Assembly (NCBI GenBank): GCA_963678675.1
Contig: OY783193.1
Location: forward strand, 12,076,822 to 12,140,821
DNA: 64,000 nt
Reading direction: 5' to 3'
DNA from: Xiphydria camelus
Taxonomy: Eukaryota; Arthropoda; Insecta; Hymenoptera; Xiphydriidae
The translations under genes were made by a program, and so were the position numbers. The notes beneath the pieces were generated by a model. The model searched no databases, was not told the DNA's origin, and saw only the letters and a program-made list of their open reading frames with translations. This document shows, in pieces, positions 11,701-21,857 of the stretch (positions are counted from its first letter, which is position 1; every line of letters starts with the position of its first letter).

Positions 11701-14419
11701 GCACAAAAGGGCTCCCAAGCCACATTCCTGCGGCGGTGACCTATACCTATGCGTGTTTCTCCCTTAGCTAACATACCTGGCGAGCCAAAAGCGGTTCGCC
11801 AAAGATTTCGAATGGTTTCCCCCCGCGCGGTTGAGGGAATCGCGAGAGAGAGGGGCGGCTTTCGGTGAGCCGTGTTGCGAGAGAGACTCTCACTTTAGGG
11901 AAAGCCCGCTGTGTCGCTTTTCTTTCACTCGGTTGGCCCGTCAAGCGCCCGCCGGGGAAAGTCGTTAGCATCGCGCGGTTTGATGGGGAAGCTGCGCGAT
12001 GGGGAGAACCGTCGTGCGAGTAGCCGTTTGCAGACGATTTCACTTCTATCTAATTTCTCGCTAAAATTCCATCTCACAATCGAAGCGCGTTCGACGTTCG
12101 AGCGAATACGTGCACACCGTAGCGCTTCGCCGTGCAGAAGCGCTCGGCGCGACGGCCGAGACAGATCTGCGCGGTCCGCACCGAGATCGTCGATCGTCGC
12201 ACCTGGCGGCGACGGCGGCGGTAGTAGTGGTGGCAGTGGTGTTGTACTGCTGCTGCAGTCGCAATGGGGGGGAGCGAAAAGGCGGAGGGGAGAAGGTACG
12301 ACAGAAAGTGGGGGGTTAGACTTTGCCACTTCCTATAAAGCGATTCGGCGAGCGCAGTCGACTGCCTCCTACTCCTCCACCTCCAGCGCGCACTCGGTCT
12401 TGCCCCCCCCCCCCTCAACCACCACCTCGCACGAAGACCACGAGGACGTTGACTCGACGGCCTTCGACTCTATATCGCAATTGCGCGAATTCGGCCGAAC
12501 GACCGCGATTCCACGCGATCGACGCGCTCAGCGCGGCTGCCGCTAAAGCGCGCGAAAGGGAGGGAACCGAGCGACCGTGTCGCGCGCGCGCACATCAGAG
12601 GAGGAAATCGGTTTTTCCGCGCGCTCTACCTGCGGACGATTTCCGCCCTCTCATCCACCCCGACCCCTAGCCAAAGAGGACCCCGCACACACGCCGCGTG
12701 CGCAGAATACGAGGCGATGCACAGCGGTCGCTGGCAAGGACCCTCGCAGACGTACGGGAAAGCGCAGGAAGAAGAGACCGGGCTACCTGCTCGGACCCTT
12801 CTCACGCACGTCCACCGCTCTCATTATCGAGGTCCATCGCGCGGCCAAAGAAATTCGCCACCGGATTTTCCGCTCGCAACTTGCGACCGCGTTGCGTTCG
12901 CCTTTATCGTCGCGGGAAGTGCGGCGAGGATTTCTGGGAATCCCCGATTGAATTAGCTCCTACATTTCCCCCCCCTCACGTCTCGATCATACCCACGCTT
13001 ATAGACGTTCTCTGGTTTCTCCTATTGTCGTCGACGAAAAAAACGCACGCGTCGCGAGAACGTGACGGGAGACGATCGCGTCAGCGCGATCGTCGTCGCA
13101 ACGCGAGACGCGTTCGCGAAGGCTCGACGGTCGTCGAGCGGAGGCGGTTGGAAAAATCGTCAACGGGCCCGAAATTCTCGTAGCTCACCGGCCGAACCGC
13201 GACGCCCAAGGCTTCGCGAGTTCTCCGTTGATTTCCGCGTGGCCCAAGGCCAATTTGCACCGGCGGTCAATCGCTTTTGCACAGCCTTGAGAGCTCTCAT
13301 TCGTACACCATTCACTTCCTGGCCTCACCGCTCGGAATGCCGCGACGGACGCGCGTTTCGCACAGCAGGATACGCGTGCGTGTTAAACGCGCATTCGTAA
13401 TTAGGTACTCTCGCGCGAGTTCGAGTGTACGCGTAGAAACGGCCACGGAAAATAACGAAGCGCTGTTTCTGAAACGCGTCCGTCGCATCCTTCCACGTCG
13501 CCGTCGCATGCTCGTCGCGCGCGCGCAAGCGAAAGCCGTCAAAAGTGGAATTTTGAGCGTAGCACGACGAGCAGGCGACGCGTACGAGAATGTTTACAGC
13601 GATACGCGAGAAAACAAATTTTCCCTTACCTTGCATCCTTCGCAGGAGTGAACGCCATAGTGAAAACCCGACGCCTTGTCGCCGCAGACCCGACACAGCA
13701 CCGTGGTCCCGTCGAATTCTGCAACGAGAAAAAATGGGTCGCGTTGTTAGAGAAAAACCGAGGCGATATCTCGGGCGGTTCGGCGAGGATCGGGCGATCT
13801 TTGTGAACGAGCGCGCGCTTAAACCGGTGGACGACGCACAGTCTGCGCGAGGGAGAAAGACGGGCGAGTCGCGCGGAGAAAGGTGGGAGAGAAAGAAGAA
13901 CACTTTCTCCCGCGACGCGGGTTACAGCATCGCTGTTACAACTTTCTGCTTTCACTCGGCTGTCACGCCGGCGCTCTCGATTCGTCCGCGCGCGCCCGCG
14001 CGCGCGCGGGGCGATCCGTGTTGTACGACGAACGATCGGCGCGATCGAAATCGACGAGGGTTCGCGTTTCGAGATCTCGAAAATCGGCGGCAGTTAAAAC
14101 TCTGTCGCTCGTCGACTCGGCGAAGGAGAGCGTAAAATCGCGCCAGAGGCAACTCGTCGGTGTGTCTCCTTATATATATACCTATATTCAGCTCGGGTTC
14201 CGATCTCGCGGAGGACACGGTGGAATCCATAGTAGGCATATTGGGAATGTGCGGCAGCTGCGTCACGTGATAAGGACTGTTCACGCCGGACACGCGAGAG
14301 ACGCCGGAAGAAGCGTGGGAGCTGTGCGACGAGACGGTCGACACGGGCGATTCCGGAGCCGGGGATTGCGCTACCAGTCCCTGCTGCACGCTACTACTGT
14401 CCGGCATCGTGAGTATCAT
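655..14419 (-). CDS. E75: Ecdysone-induced nuclear receptor E75 (whole locus, spliced, three alternative starts)
   Basis: Spliced gene read right to left. The A form joins 14182-14419, 13630-13718, 6535-6679, 3101-3342 and 655-2775 (944 aa). The B form joins 6535-6796, 3101-3342 and 655-2775 (874 aa). The D form joins 3884-3947, 3101-3342 and 655-2775 (808 aa). Seen: all junctions are GT-AG and phase-compatible; both zinc fingers, the FGRVPKREK extension, a ligand-binding domain and the conserved [11 protein letters not shown] block are present. Known of the family: E75 (NR1D, REV-ERB related) is an ecdysone-induced early gene, binds heme, represses by opposing HR3 on shared response elements, and acts in moulting, metamorphosis and oogenesis in the nucleus. 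The A, B and D labels follow architecture (two fingers, one finger, none). Family assignment is essentially certain; the exact start of the A form is less so. Confidence 0.96.
2776..3100 (-). other. E75 intron between hinge exon and LBD exon
   Basis: Short 325-bp intron. The donor is CTG|GTCAGT at 3100 and the acceptor TGTTGCAG at 2776. Phase 0. Nothing else recognisable inside. Confidence 0.9.
3101..3342 (-). CDS. E75: E75 hinge exon (C-terminal extension of DBD plus hinge)
   Basis: 242 bp. The acceptor TGATTACAG is followed by two bases that complete an Ala codon; 80 full codons then run to the CTG|GTCAGT donor. It starts [20 protein letters not shown], the T/A-box extension that lets NR1D receptors bind extended monomeric half-sites. 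It then has [39 protein letters not shown] and a proline-rich end TACPPTL. All three isoforms use it. The phase-1 donor G of the second-finger exon (MSRDG) and of the D exon (YYNG) both convert to Ala on splicing here, which supports both joins. Confidence 0.95.
3343..3883 (-). other. E75 intron between D-type first exon and hinge exon
   Basis: 541 bp. Contains a short GA microsatellite at about 3665-3690. Donor GTAGGT at 3883. No other coding signal seen. Confidence 0.8.
3884..3947 (-). CDS. E75: E75 D-type alternative first coding exon (no DNA-binding domain)
   Basis: The ATG at 3947 opens [20 protein letters not shown], then G and a split codon at GGTG|GTAGGT. Spliced to the hinge exon it reads [14 protein letters not shown] in frame. 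From general knowledge, a short [15 protein letters not shown] leader joined directly to the hinge is the layout of insect E75 isoforms that lack both zinc fingers; I cannot check homologues here. The resulting 808-aa protein could not bind DNA by itself and would act through heme binding and partners such as HR3. If not spliced it hits an unrelated reading frame, so the donor is probably genuine. Confidence 0.82.
4296..4475 (-). promoter_or_regulatory. Two FTZ-F1/ERR-type half-sites upstream of the D exon
   Basis: Minus-strand TCAAGGCCA at 4304-4296 and TCAAGGTCG at 4475-4467. Both match YCAAGGYCR exactly, in the same orientation, 171 bp apart and about 350-530 bp upstream of the D-type ATG. 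The consensus is expected only about four times by chance over both strands of the window. Binding by betaFTZ-F1, ERR or HR3-like receptors is inference. Confidence 0.4.
4366..4376 (-). promoter_or_regulatory. Possible TATA element for the D-type promoter
   Basis: Minus-strand CGTATATATAG, between the two receptor half-sites and about 420 bp upstream of the ATG at 3947. The window has many TA-rich runs, so this is only suggestive. Confidence 0.22.
6535..6679 (-). CDS. E75: E75 second zinc-finger exon
   Basis: 145 bp. The acceptor GATTCGCAG is followed by [20 protein letters not shown] and [20 protein letters not shown], then IAVGMSRD, ending in GATG|GTGAGT. Four cysteines of finger II (CTKNQQC, then CQYC) are intact. 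Joined to the first-finger exon it restores the CEGCKGFFRR P-box exactly in phase 0. Used by the A and B forms. Confidence 0.96.
6680..6796 (-). CDS. E75: E75 B-type N-terminus (read-through extension of second-finger exon)
   Basis: 39 codons starting at the ATG at 6796: [20 protein letters not shown], then an acidic serine-rich stretch [13 protein letters not shown] ending DSQ, running without a break into GFFRRSIQQ. The reading frame stays open upstream of 6796 but has no further ATG, so this is the only sensible start. The context is weak at -3 but has G at +4. The product has finger II only, the layout of fly E75B, which cannot bind DNA alone. The 117 bp is intronic for the A form. Confidence 0.78.
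6797..8681 (-). other. B-type 5' flank / A-form intron, no gene seen
   Basis: CpG-rich sequence containing the presumed B-form 5' UTR and promoter. Many CG dinucleotide runs and open frames rich in Arg, Ser and Ala that look like chance. I see no convincing core promoter; GCTATATAAC at about 7532 is a weak possibility. Confidence 0.6.
8682..8998. mobile_element. Short inverted-repeat element, ACGGAGAGAAGAG family, with duplicated left end
   Basis: The left end ACGGAGAGAAGAGTATAT is matched in reverse at the right end (ATACTCCTCTCTCTGCGT). Inside, the GGGAAAGTATTGCGTTAATT block occurs near 8740 and 8832 in the forward sense and near 8930 in reverse. Same family as the larger copy at 53927-54594. 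No coding capacity. Confidence 0.75.
8999..10402. other. CpG-rich intronic DNA, nothing recognised
   Basis: Scanned on both strands. Only arginine-rich open frames typical of CG-rich sequence, no domain or splice structure. Within the A-form E75 intron. Confidence 0.6.
10575..10738. mobile_element. Fragment of GGTTAGAATAACTAA-type element
   Basis: AT-rich block with TTTAGTTATTCCAACCAAAC, then a segment around GGTCATCATCTCCAGGATTT and a terminal TTTTTCTCAG. The same ordered blocks appear inverted at 36968-37180, 37418-37695 and 51041-51286. Left end missing or diverged. Confidence 0.65.
10800..11159. mobile_element. AATTCGG-family inverted-repeat element
   Basis: Shares the internal landmark TTTATCGCAGATTCGAAAAA, a CTCTCTCGCACTCGC stretch and the TGACGTCAC-like centre with copies at 39318-39684 and 44327-44642. 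The right end reads GGCCGAATTC; the left end is diverged. Confidence 0.7.
11160..13629. other. CpG-rich E75 intron, nothing recognised
   Basis: Long intron of the A form between the two zinc-finger exons. A run of C at about 12407 and purine or pyrimidine patches. A GGGAATCCCC kappaB-like decamer at 12936-12945 is noted but may be chance. No coding exon recognised. Confidence 0.6.
13630..13718 (-). CDS. E75: E75 first zinc-finger exon
   Basis: 89 bp. The acceptor TCGTTGCAG is followed by two bases completing Glu, then [20 protein letters not shown] and GVHSCEGCK, ending TGCAAG|GTAAGG. The four finger I cysteines (CRVC, CEGC) and the P-box EGCK are intact. Upstream it needs a phase-1 exon ending in G, supplied by the A-type exon (NI-EFDG). 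Used only by isoforms with a complete DNA-binding domain. Confidence 0.97.
13719..14181 (-). other. E75 intron between A-type exon and first-finger exon
   Basis: 463 bp. Donor G|GTATAT at 14181 within a TA run, acceptor at 13719. Nothing else recognised. Confidence 0.85.
14182..14419 (-). CDS. E75: E75 A-type N-terminal exon
   Basis: 79 codons plus one base from the ATG at 14419 ([13 protein letters not shown]; the second ATG at 14407 is an alternative). It is Ser/Pro-rich and ends [17 protein letters not shown] before AATATAG|GTATAT. Splicing gives PELNIEFDGTT, matching the junction I recall in fly E75A (MDTTVASS, then PELNIEFDGTT), so this is the A-type exon. The frame stays open upstream without another ATG. 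The first ATG has the better context (GCAACATGA). Confidence 0.88.
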
Positions 14420-17167
14420 GTTGCGAGACGCCGCTCGGACGGTCGCGAACACGAGAGCGAGGGGGTGGTCGGCTCGACGAAGGGCGGAGACGACGACGGT
14501 GTTCGCGTTTCCGGGTTACATCCACTTTCGCGCACGGGGGACACACTTGCACCACTGTACGAGGGGCTCGCGGAGCGGATCACTCAGTGAAGACGCCGCT
14601 ACGGGGTGCAGCGACGACCCATGCCTCCGTGACTCTCTATATATATCTGTATATATTTCTTTCTCTCGTCGCACTGTCACCAGAACAAACACTGCCCCGA
14701 TCACTGTAACGCGTGTTTCACGAACTCTGCGAAGCTTTGCACATTCGCGCGGAACTGTCCTCTCTCGGCGAAGGGCAGGTGCGATCTGTGCCCGGGCCAA
14801 GGGTGCACGCGAGTGTTATACCGACCGACAGACCGACAGACCGACCGACCGGCCAAACCAGCGAGCGTAACGAGTCGAGAAGAGAGTGAAAGTGAGTCTT
14901 CGCTCGAGGGAGGTTCGCGTTGCTCTGACTCGAGTTTGGTGCCGTCGAGTGTTGGTTACCTGGCCCCCGTGCACAGCCCTTACCCGCGCGGCCGGGGAGT
15001 GGTGGGGGCGCCCGCGTCTACAATGTCTACGCCCTGGCTACTAGTGTGTAGAGTAGACTCTCGCGCGGCGAGTTCATCGTATTTTCAATGTTGGAGGTCA
15101 CTGACAACCGAACGGCCCGGCACAATGCCGATCCCGGCGGCGTCCAATCGGCGGCCGTCTCGGCGAGCCGAGCAGCGCCGCCATTGGCGGCCGGTCTCCC
15201 CCACCGCGGCGGCGCTCCTTCCTCCGTCGGAGGAAGTTCATCGGCCGAAACCTTGACTGAATTACCCCGCGAGCGGCGGCCAAGGCCATGTGCCCTCTCG
15301 CTCGCTCGCGCGACCGATCGCCCCGTTCCTCTCGCTCTCTCCCTCTTTACCGCCTCTTTCCACTCTCTTTCGCGCGCTCGCTCGCTCCTTTTCGCGCGTT
15401 GCGCCTTGTCTCGCTTCGCCTCGCTCAACTTTGCCACCCCCGTGCCTCCGCGCGCCCCGCGCCGCGTCCTGCGGCGTCGAGAGGAGGTAGATAGGTAGGT
15501 AGGTTGGTAGGTAGGTAGGTAGGTAGGTAGGTGCGCGTACCTGTATACGTAGGTAGGTAAGTACCTGTACGCGACGAGATGCGAACCGATCCTTTCACTC
15601 GACGCGAGATGCGCGGCGTCCCACGCGTCCCGACGCGAGCGAGAGCCCTCGCGAGACGCCGGCGCCTGTGCCGCGGCGCCGCCGCGACTACCGGATCGGC
15701 GGTATAGGCGCTTATTTCACGCGATCGAACGAATCCGGAGCAGCGTGTTGGCCGAGCGCTCTCGTCTTCCCCGCGACTCGTGGACGTACATTTGAAGCGG
15801 CTCGACGACCACTGGATGTATCGTCGGCGTGTAGCTGTCGTCGACTGAAAATACACGAGGTCTGCGCATCGTTAATTTCAGTTTAACCGGTAGCGCACCT
15901 GCCGCCACGCGCCCCGCGTTCGCCCGCAGCTCGCGTTCCGCCGATACGAATTGCGAGCGCGCTCTCCCGGCATATTTTACCTCGGTAATCCGACCACGCG
16001 TCCGGCGCGCGTTTAGCCGCCGCGCGCCAGTATTTAACGGCGGTAAGCAATTATCATTTGTCAGTGGGCATAATAAAGACGCACGGGCGAGCGAGCGAGC
16101 GAGCGAGCGAGGGGGGAGGTCCTTGGAGGGGGCCAGTGAACCGCGCGCGAAGGATCCGTGACCGACGCTTTGCCGCGCGCGCGATATACCGAGGACACTC
16201 GAATCGCTCGCGTACATGTAGGTATATATAGCCACGTTCGAGCGATCGCGACCGATCGAATTTCTGCCGTCGTGTGTTATGTGCTCGCGGTGTCGGCAGC
16301 AACGGCGAGCTACGCCGGAAGTCGCGAAGGGGGGTGAGGGAGAGAGGGGTATCCCTCCCTTCTCTCGACCCCTTTTTCGGAGAGCCGAAGGGAGAGGTTT
16401 CCCGAGCGCGATTGCCGAACACGCCCATGGCATCTCTCGAGTATCGGTGACGCGATATTTTTGGAAAAAGAACCGGCGAGATTTCCTCCACCGCCTCCCG
16501 AAGGGGGAAGAGGTTTTACAGCGATCCCCCTGCCGCGCGCGGGACAACCCTTTTCCTACCTCCCACCTTCGCATCCGTCCCCGACTAGTTCTCGTAAAAT
16601 TTGCAAATTTTTTCCTCCGCGCCGCGTGTTGGACTTTTATTGCTGCTTCGTAAACGCATAAACGCGCGGCCTTCTCTCTCTCTCTCTCTCTCCCCATTAC
16701 TTTTCGGAGTGGTCGCGCCGATGCGTCCTCCGCCAGAACCTCCGCCAGCTTAAGAACAAGGCCGGTCTCAACGCGACCCCCGGAAGTCGGCGTTGGCTCA
16801 ATCATCGGGTCGGTAATTTATTTTGATGATTTTACGACCCTCCCGTTACGAAAAGCTCAGCTTCCTTCTCTCTCTATTTTTCTCTCTCTTTGTCTTGCTT
16901 CGTTCTCGTCCCTCAGACACGCGGCGAGGAGCATAAAAAGATCGACCGACGCGTTTTCCCTTAAACGGAGGGACTGGCCACTCGCTGTAATCGCGCGCGT
17001 TTATCGTGCAACGGACATGCGTGCCTCTGCGCGGGCGGTTCGTATCGCGCGCGTACGGGGGACTGTCTATTTTTAATCTTCGCCCGTGTAAATCGCCCGT
17101 CGCTCGAGCACGTGCTTCCCCGACATTAACGTACACGCGTTGCGTCGTGCGGAGAATAGAGAGTGAC
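14420..17167. other. E75A upstream region
   Basis: CpG-rich. TA runs at about 14638-14661 could hold a TATA box on the minus strand, unproven. Contains the EcRE-like site, a CCAGGTAACC motif (14949-14964, minus), a CGACC-type microsatellite (14819-14852), a TAGG microsatellite (about 15487-15560), a GAGC repeat (16086-16110) and CCAAT-containing CG-rich sequence (15145-15190). No other coding exon recognised. Confidence 0.55.
15095..15107. promoter_or_regulatory. Candidate ecdysone response element upstream of E75A
   Basis: AGGTCACTGACAA matches 11 of 13 positions of the EcR/USP inverted repeat RGKTCANTGAMCY. It sits about 680 bp upstream of the A-type ATG, where an ecdysone-induced promoter would be expected. 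Function is inference. Confidence 0.4.
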
Positions 17168-17796
17168 ACACTGAGGGAAAAGGTCTGGTTGAATACGAAC
17201 CTGTGATAGAAAGACTTATTTGAGATAAATATGAATTTATTCGCATCGAACAAAAGTCTATTTGAATCGAATAAATGTTTTGCATATCTTTTTAATCGCG
17301 AGTACGAACCTACACTCAGAAAAATCTGGTTGAAGGAACTATTATTTCTTCCGAAATCGTGGTCGATTTTGGTGTTCACCGCGATTCCATAGTTGTTCTA
17401 AATAATACAATTCTAAATAAAAGTTGTTCTAAACAAAGAAGAAGCTTCAATCACTATTATCTCATTATCTATGAATTTTTGGCCTATATCGATATAAGAC
17501 TTTATTGTAGCTTGAAACGTAATCTTCAAAAAAGTATTACACAAATATCAGCCAAAAGCTCATAGGTAATGAGATAATAGTGATCGAAGTTTCTTTCCTG
17601 GCGAATACGTTTAACCCCTCATATGGTATTTACTCATTTGGTTTCAGAAATCACATCACGTATGGATGACCATTGTCATCCGCGTGACCACTGTAGGGAT
17701 AATTCAAACAGACTTTTGTTCCATGTGAATAAATTCCTATTCATCTCAAATACATTTTTCTATTAGCTTCGTATTCAACTAGACCTTTTCCCTGGA
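17168..17796. mobile_element. Composite element with ~105-bp terminal inverted repeats and nested insertions
   Basis: The left end CACTGAGGGAAAAGGTCTGG and its continuation pair imperfectly for about 105 bp with the reverse of the right end (AGACCTTTTCCCTGG). Inside lie a fragment starting CACTCAGAAAAATCTGG at 17314, a copy of the CGCCAGGAAAGAAACTT family at about 17437-17609, and a short piggyBac-like end (17614-17696). No coding capacity. Confidence 0.75.
17437..17609. mobile_element. CGCCAGGAAAGAAACTT-family element (nested copy)
   Basis: Ends resemble CCAGGAAAGAAACTTCAATC with the reverse at the right (GAAGTTTCTTTCCTGGCG), and the internal TATCGATATAAGACTTTATT block. Other copies: 25953-26143, 49737-49916, 49924-50101, 54324-54494. 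Confidence 0.8.
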
Positions 17797-18558
17797 TGTG
17801 CAAGACCTCACGTACGGGACGGAATTACAACCCAACGGAAGCTCAGGGCGAGAGAGAGATATAACGGAAGAAGATTCGCCAGCCTCCCCTCTTCTCTTAC
17901 CGCGCGTCCTCGCGCGCGAATATCCGGCAGTGACTCAGTGTGCCAGCGGATCATCACGGTCCGCCGCGTGTGACAGGCGATTACTTTCGTGAGGAGCGGA
18001 GTGGGAGGCGCCGAGAGTAGGTGTTAAGAAATCGAGAAAACTCCGATCGATTCACGCACGATCGAGCAAACGAGAGTTTCGCGTAAGGTGGGTATATAGA
18101 TATACAGATCGGAAGGATCCACGGGGAAAAAATTCGGGACCGGAGAGTGAGAGCGGCTGCGAGAGTGGAAGATCGCGCGATCCACTTTTCATGGGCGAAA
18201 AAGCCTCGCGGGACCGCGCTCGCTATTTCGTCCGCGGGGAAACGTCGGTTCCCAAACTAGTGGGTTATGCATCCGCGTGTATGGAAGTAGCGACGCGGTG
18301 TGAAAGAAAAAATGGTTCGAAAAAATTCCTCAGCGGTGAGACGACTTATGGAAATAAGGATCGTGCAGGCAGACCGCAAATCACCGTTATCGATGAGGCT
18401 AAGAATACTGGACGATAAAAGTGTGTCGATTCGAATTATTTTTGCGTCGATTTGTAAAGTTTTGTTTGAGAAAAATGGCGTGAAAATCAGAGTAAGACAT
18501 GCCATTCGATAGATTTTCATAAATAAATCGTTTCGTTTATTCACAATCAAGATTCACC
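17797..18558. other. No gene seen
   Basis: Mixed-composition sequence without recognisable exons or repeats. Confidence 0.5.
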
Positions 18559-18811
18559 ACACCAAGAAAACAGTTTATTTGTAATTGATGAATGTTTGTT
18601 CAAATATGGCGAAAAACAGTTTATTAGATGAAATAAATATTCGTCAATTATTACAATATATACTTGAGACAATTAAGTCCTTTTAGGCAATCATTTTGAT
18701 GAAAGAAACATTATAATGATTAACATGTATTTTATTATCCTAGTAAAATGTATATTTTACCGTATTTGAAATTACATTCATTAACTATACAAAAACTGTC
18801 TCTTCGGTGAA
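18559..18811. mobile_element. AGAAAACAGTTTA-family inverted-repeat element
   Basis: The left end ACCAAGAAAACAGTTTATT is mirrored by AAAACTGTCTCTTCGGTG at the right. AT-rich, with AATATGGCGAAA subterminal blocks shared with the copies at 39183-39799 and (more diverged) 25447-25674. Confidence 0.7.
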
Positions 18812-21683
18812 GCAACTGTCGCATACGGAGACTATTTATACGTAACGCGATTTAGGGCTGGCCAAATGGTACTTTTTTCATCGCGGCACTTTTAGCGCCA
18901 CTCTACCCGATGTCACACACGATAAGACAGTAGTCCCCTGTAATACATGTAAAGTCTATAAACACAGAGGCCAACTCGGTATCGCCCACAATCTTAGAAC
19001 AGCTGAGATGTTCTACACGCCTAGACGACCCAATAATTACGCCCGAGGTTCGCGCGCATACCTACGCGGAAAGTGATCGAGCGCCCCCCGTCGCGCGTTA
19101 ATTTAAATATCACTCAAATTTTTCGTACATCCGCGCGTCTTTCAAGTCCCGGAGATTTGACCGCGCGTAAACCCAAGAGACGGAGGGGTCGACGACCTTC
19201 CCAGAAAAAAAGAAATACCGCGACACACACCTCTACACACGCTTCCATTATTTGCATCCTTGCCGCGCGCCGTGTAACCCGTGTGCGGCGGCGCGAAATC
19301 GATGGGTAACCGACCCGAAATATCGACGTCGCGCGACCGCGGCGCGCGAGGGCGACCGAAGCGGCGGTCCTGCCCGAGGCTGTCGTGCGCTCCCCGCGTA
19401 CGCGTCGGAAGTGACGAATTTTATGCGAATTCCACGGAGGCCGATGACATCGCATCGTGACGCGTCTTGGCAGAGTTCGATCGCGGGGTTCGAAGAATCA
19501 TCTCGCTACGCGTCGCTCCTGTACGACGGAGGAGGGGGGAGTGGGAGGCGGGACAGAAGACGCGTCGACACGGCGCGCTCGCGTTTAAACGTTCTCTCTC
19601 ACCTGCCGCGCGCGGATGGCGAGAACTCCGGCCGAAAAAAAAAACCAAGGCAGAGGCACCGCGTCGCTTCGATTTACACGGAAAAGAGGATCAACGAAAC
19701 AAAGCGATCATTGTTCGCCGCGTCGTGCGTCGCGAAGTCCTTGGCACCGGTCGACCGGTCGGCGACCCGAGAGAATCAATCCGGAGAGCCGCGGCCACGG
19801 CTCGCGCGCACGCGGCGGCGGCGGCGGCGGCAGCTTCCTGATGCCAATTGCCGACCGGGTAACCGGAGTGTCAACCTCCGGCACCTTACGTACGCGCCGC
19901 GGTCGCGACTGAACATTGTTATTATCGGCGGACGGAGCGCGATTCTTATGGCGCGGTGCCCATCACCCGCGCGGAGTACAATATACTTCCGCAGTGGGCG
20001 CTGCGCGGCTAGTTATGGGCATAACGGTGCCCGCGGCACGTCACGCACGCGCGTGTGTGCGATGTCACTGAACCTGCAGCAACGCGGCGGCGCCCCTGAA
20101 GTCTTCCTGCGCGGAGCAGAGTGCGGCGAAACCGTTTCGTCTCGCTTCTGGTGTCCCGCGCGCGCGTCTTCCGGATGGGCCGTCGCACACGCGTCATACG
20201 GATTCGCCGTCGCGCGGGTTTCGCCCCATATTTTTTCGGGGGTCTCCGCGTTTGCCCCGGCAATTATTACCGGACGGCGAAGAGCTTGGGCAAACTCATC
20301 TTCGAATCGCACGCGTCGTAACTGTACAGCGCGGCTCGAATTCGAGGCGAGCGGTTTCTTCCACGCGCGCCCCCTTTTGGCGACGTCCGCGCCAGGGGCT
20401 CTCTCGTATTTCGCGCCTCTTTCATACGCGAGAACGCGCGACCGACGTGTACGAAACTCGCTCAATGACGCTGACACAGATCCGGCTCGCGGTTATTAAT
20501 GCAACCGAATGTAACGAGATATGATCGGGGGCACGCGTTGCATAAAAGAATTACGTTACAGAGCACGGCTCGGCGGATGTCACGTGCATCGTAATACGCG
20601 CCGCGCACAATGCGCTCAGCTGGCGCGACCCTTCCCCCCACGCGCACCGCAGCGGCGGCTGCTGCTCCTCCCCTGCCTCGTTTTTCCTCTTCCGTAATTT
20701 CGAGCAACCGTCTCCCGCCCGTCGCTCTTCCCGCGCGGGGAATCACAACCTACCGCACGCGCGCTCGAGCGCGTTACGCACCCGAGTTTTACTGCGCGCG
20801 CGCTCGCGGGGAAAGGGGGATTCCACGCGTTGCGAGGCGAAACGCGAGCCGAGAAAAGGCAAGGCAAGGCCGCCGCGCGGCGCGATTCGCTCGCGGGCGA
20901 CGCGTGGAACGCGAGGGAAAAAGTAATTTCTCTCACGCCGGCTTTATCTCCCGACGCCGGGTCGATCGCGGTGGTCGACTCGACGCAACGGGTGCAAGGA
21001 GGTCGCTCGCCTCTCGCGAAGTCTCCTCGTTGTTTCTTTCTCTTTCTCTCTCTCTCTCTCTCTTGCTCCTCCCTCATCTACTATCCACATCCACCTTCAT
21101 GCCAGGCATCTCCTCCTACTGCAAGCGTTTTGAATCGCCGGGAGTACGGTTGCATTCGCTGCTGCAGCGCGCGGCACACGATCGCACCGCGGTGAAGCGA
21201 GAACGGGAGGAGGAGCGAGTTGCTCCTCTCCACGGCGAGGAGAAGAAGAAGAAGAAGAAGAGTGTGTGCCACTAGCCGCGGCCCCGAGATGCCCTGCTCC
21301 GCATTGCCACTTCGAGATGCAAGTCGATTATAGCGAGTTGCCGCGACTACTCATCCTCTCCCTCTTTCTCCGTCCGGTCCCACGGTGAACGAGCGAATGG
21401 GTGTATTCTTGGACGCGTCGACGAAACGACTCTTTCCCGTCTCTCGATTAATTGCGAAACGAGGAGGAACGTAATGTTGATGTAAGAATCACGGCAGCGA
21501 GTATCGCGCGCCGTAAGAACGGATCGGTCGAGTCTGCGTGGAAAAAAATTAATCGTAGCAGCTGCAAAGTTTGCGGTCAATTTTGAAACAAGACCGATTA
21601 ATTGTTACAATGTAAACAATTCGGCGGTACGAACCACTTTTGGCGTTAGATAACAATGGCGTAAGACTGAATGACACCAGATG
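18812..21683. other. CpG-rich intergenic or intronic DNA, no gene
   Basis: Contains a 1.2-kb open frame on the plus strand (19252-20499) with Arg-rich composition and a TTG start; I do not consider it coding. A GGC tract at about 19818-19833 and a TC microsatellite at about 21039-21063. Confidence 0.5.
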
Positions 21684-21857
21684 CACTGAGAGAAAAGTGG
21701 GTAGTAAAATCAACCATAAGCGCAAGGGGTTGACTGGTTGCTAGCACCATATTTATGGTTAGACAGATCACGAATGCAGTCGAAATTACTTTTGTTGCGT
21801 GGTTATAGTAACAACGAGATTGCAGATTACGATAGTCGTACACCATGGTTGAATTAA

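Noticed and set aside
12936..12945. GGGAATCCCC kappaB-type decamer
   Set aside because: A single 10-bp match in 64 kb is not far from chance and there is no supporting cluster.
14635..14661. TATA box for the E75A promoter
   Set aside because: TA-rich microsatellite-like run without a matching initiator at the right distance; left as a remark only.
15717..16805. 1.1-kb open frame, minus strand
   Set aside because: Runs through microsatellites and low-complexity CG sequence with no domain and no splice signals; likely chance.
19252..20499. 1.25-kb open frame, plus strand
   Set aside because: Begins at TTG, Arg/Ala/Ser-rich as expected of CpG-rich random sequence, no domain, and several other frames are also open over the same bases.
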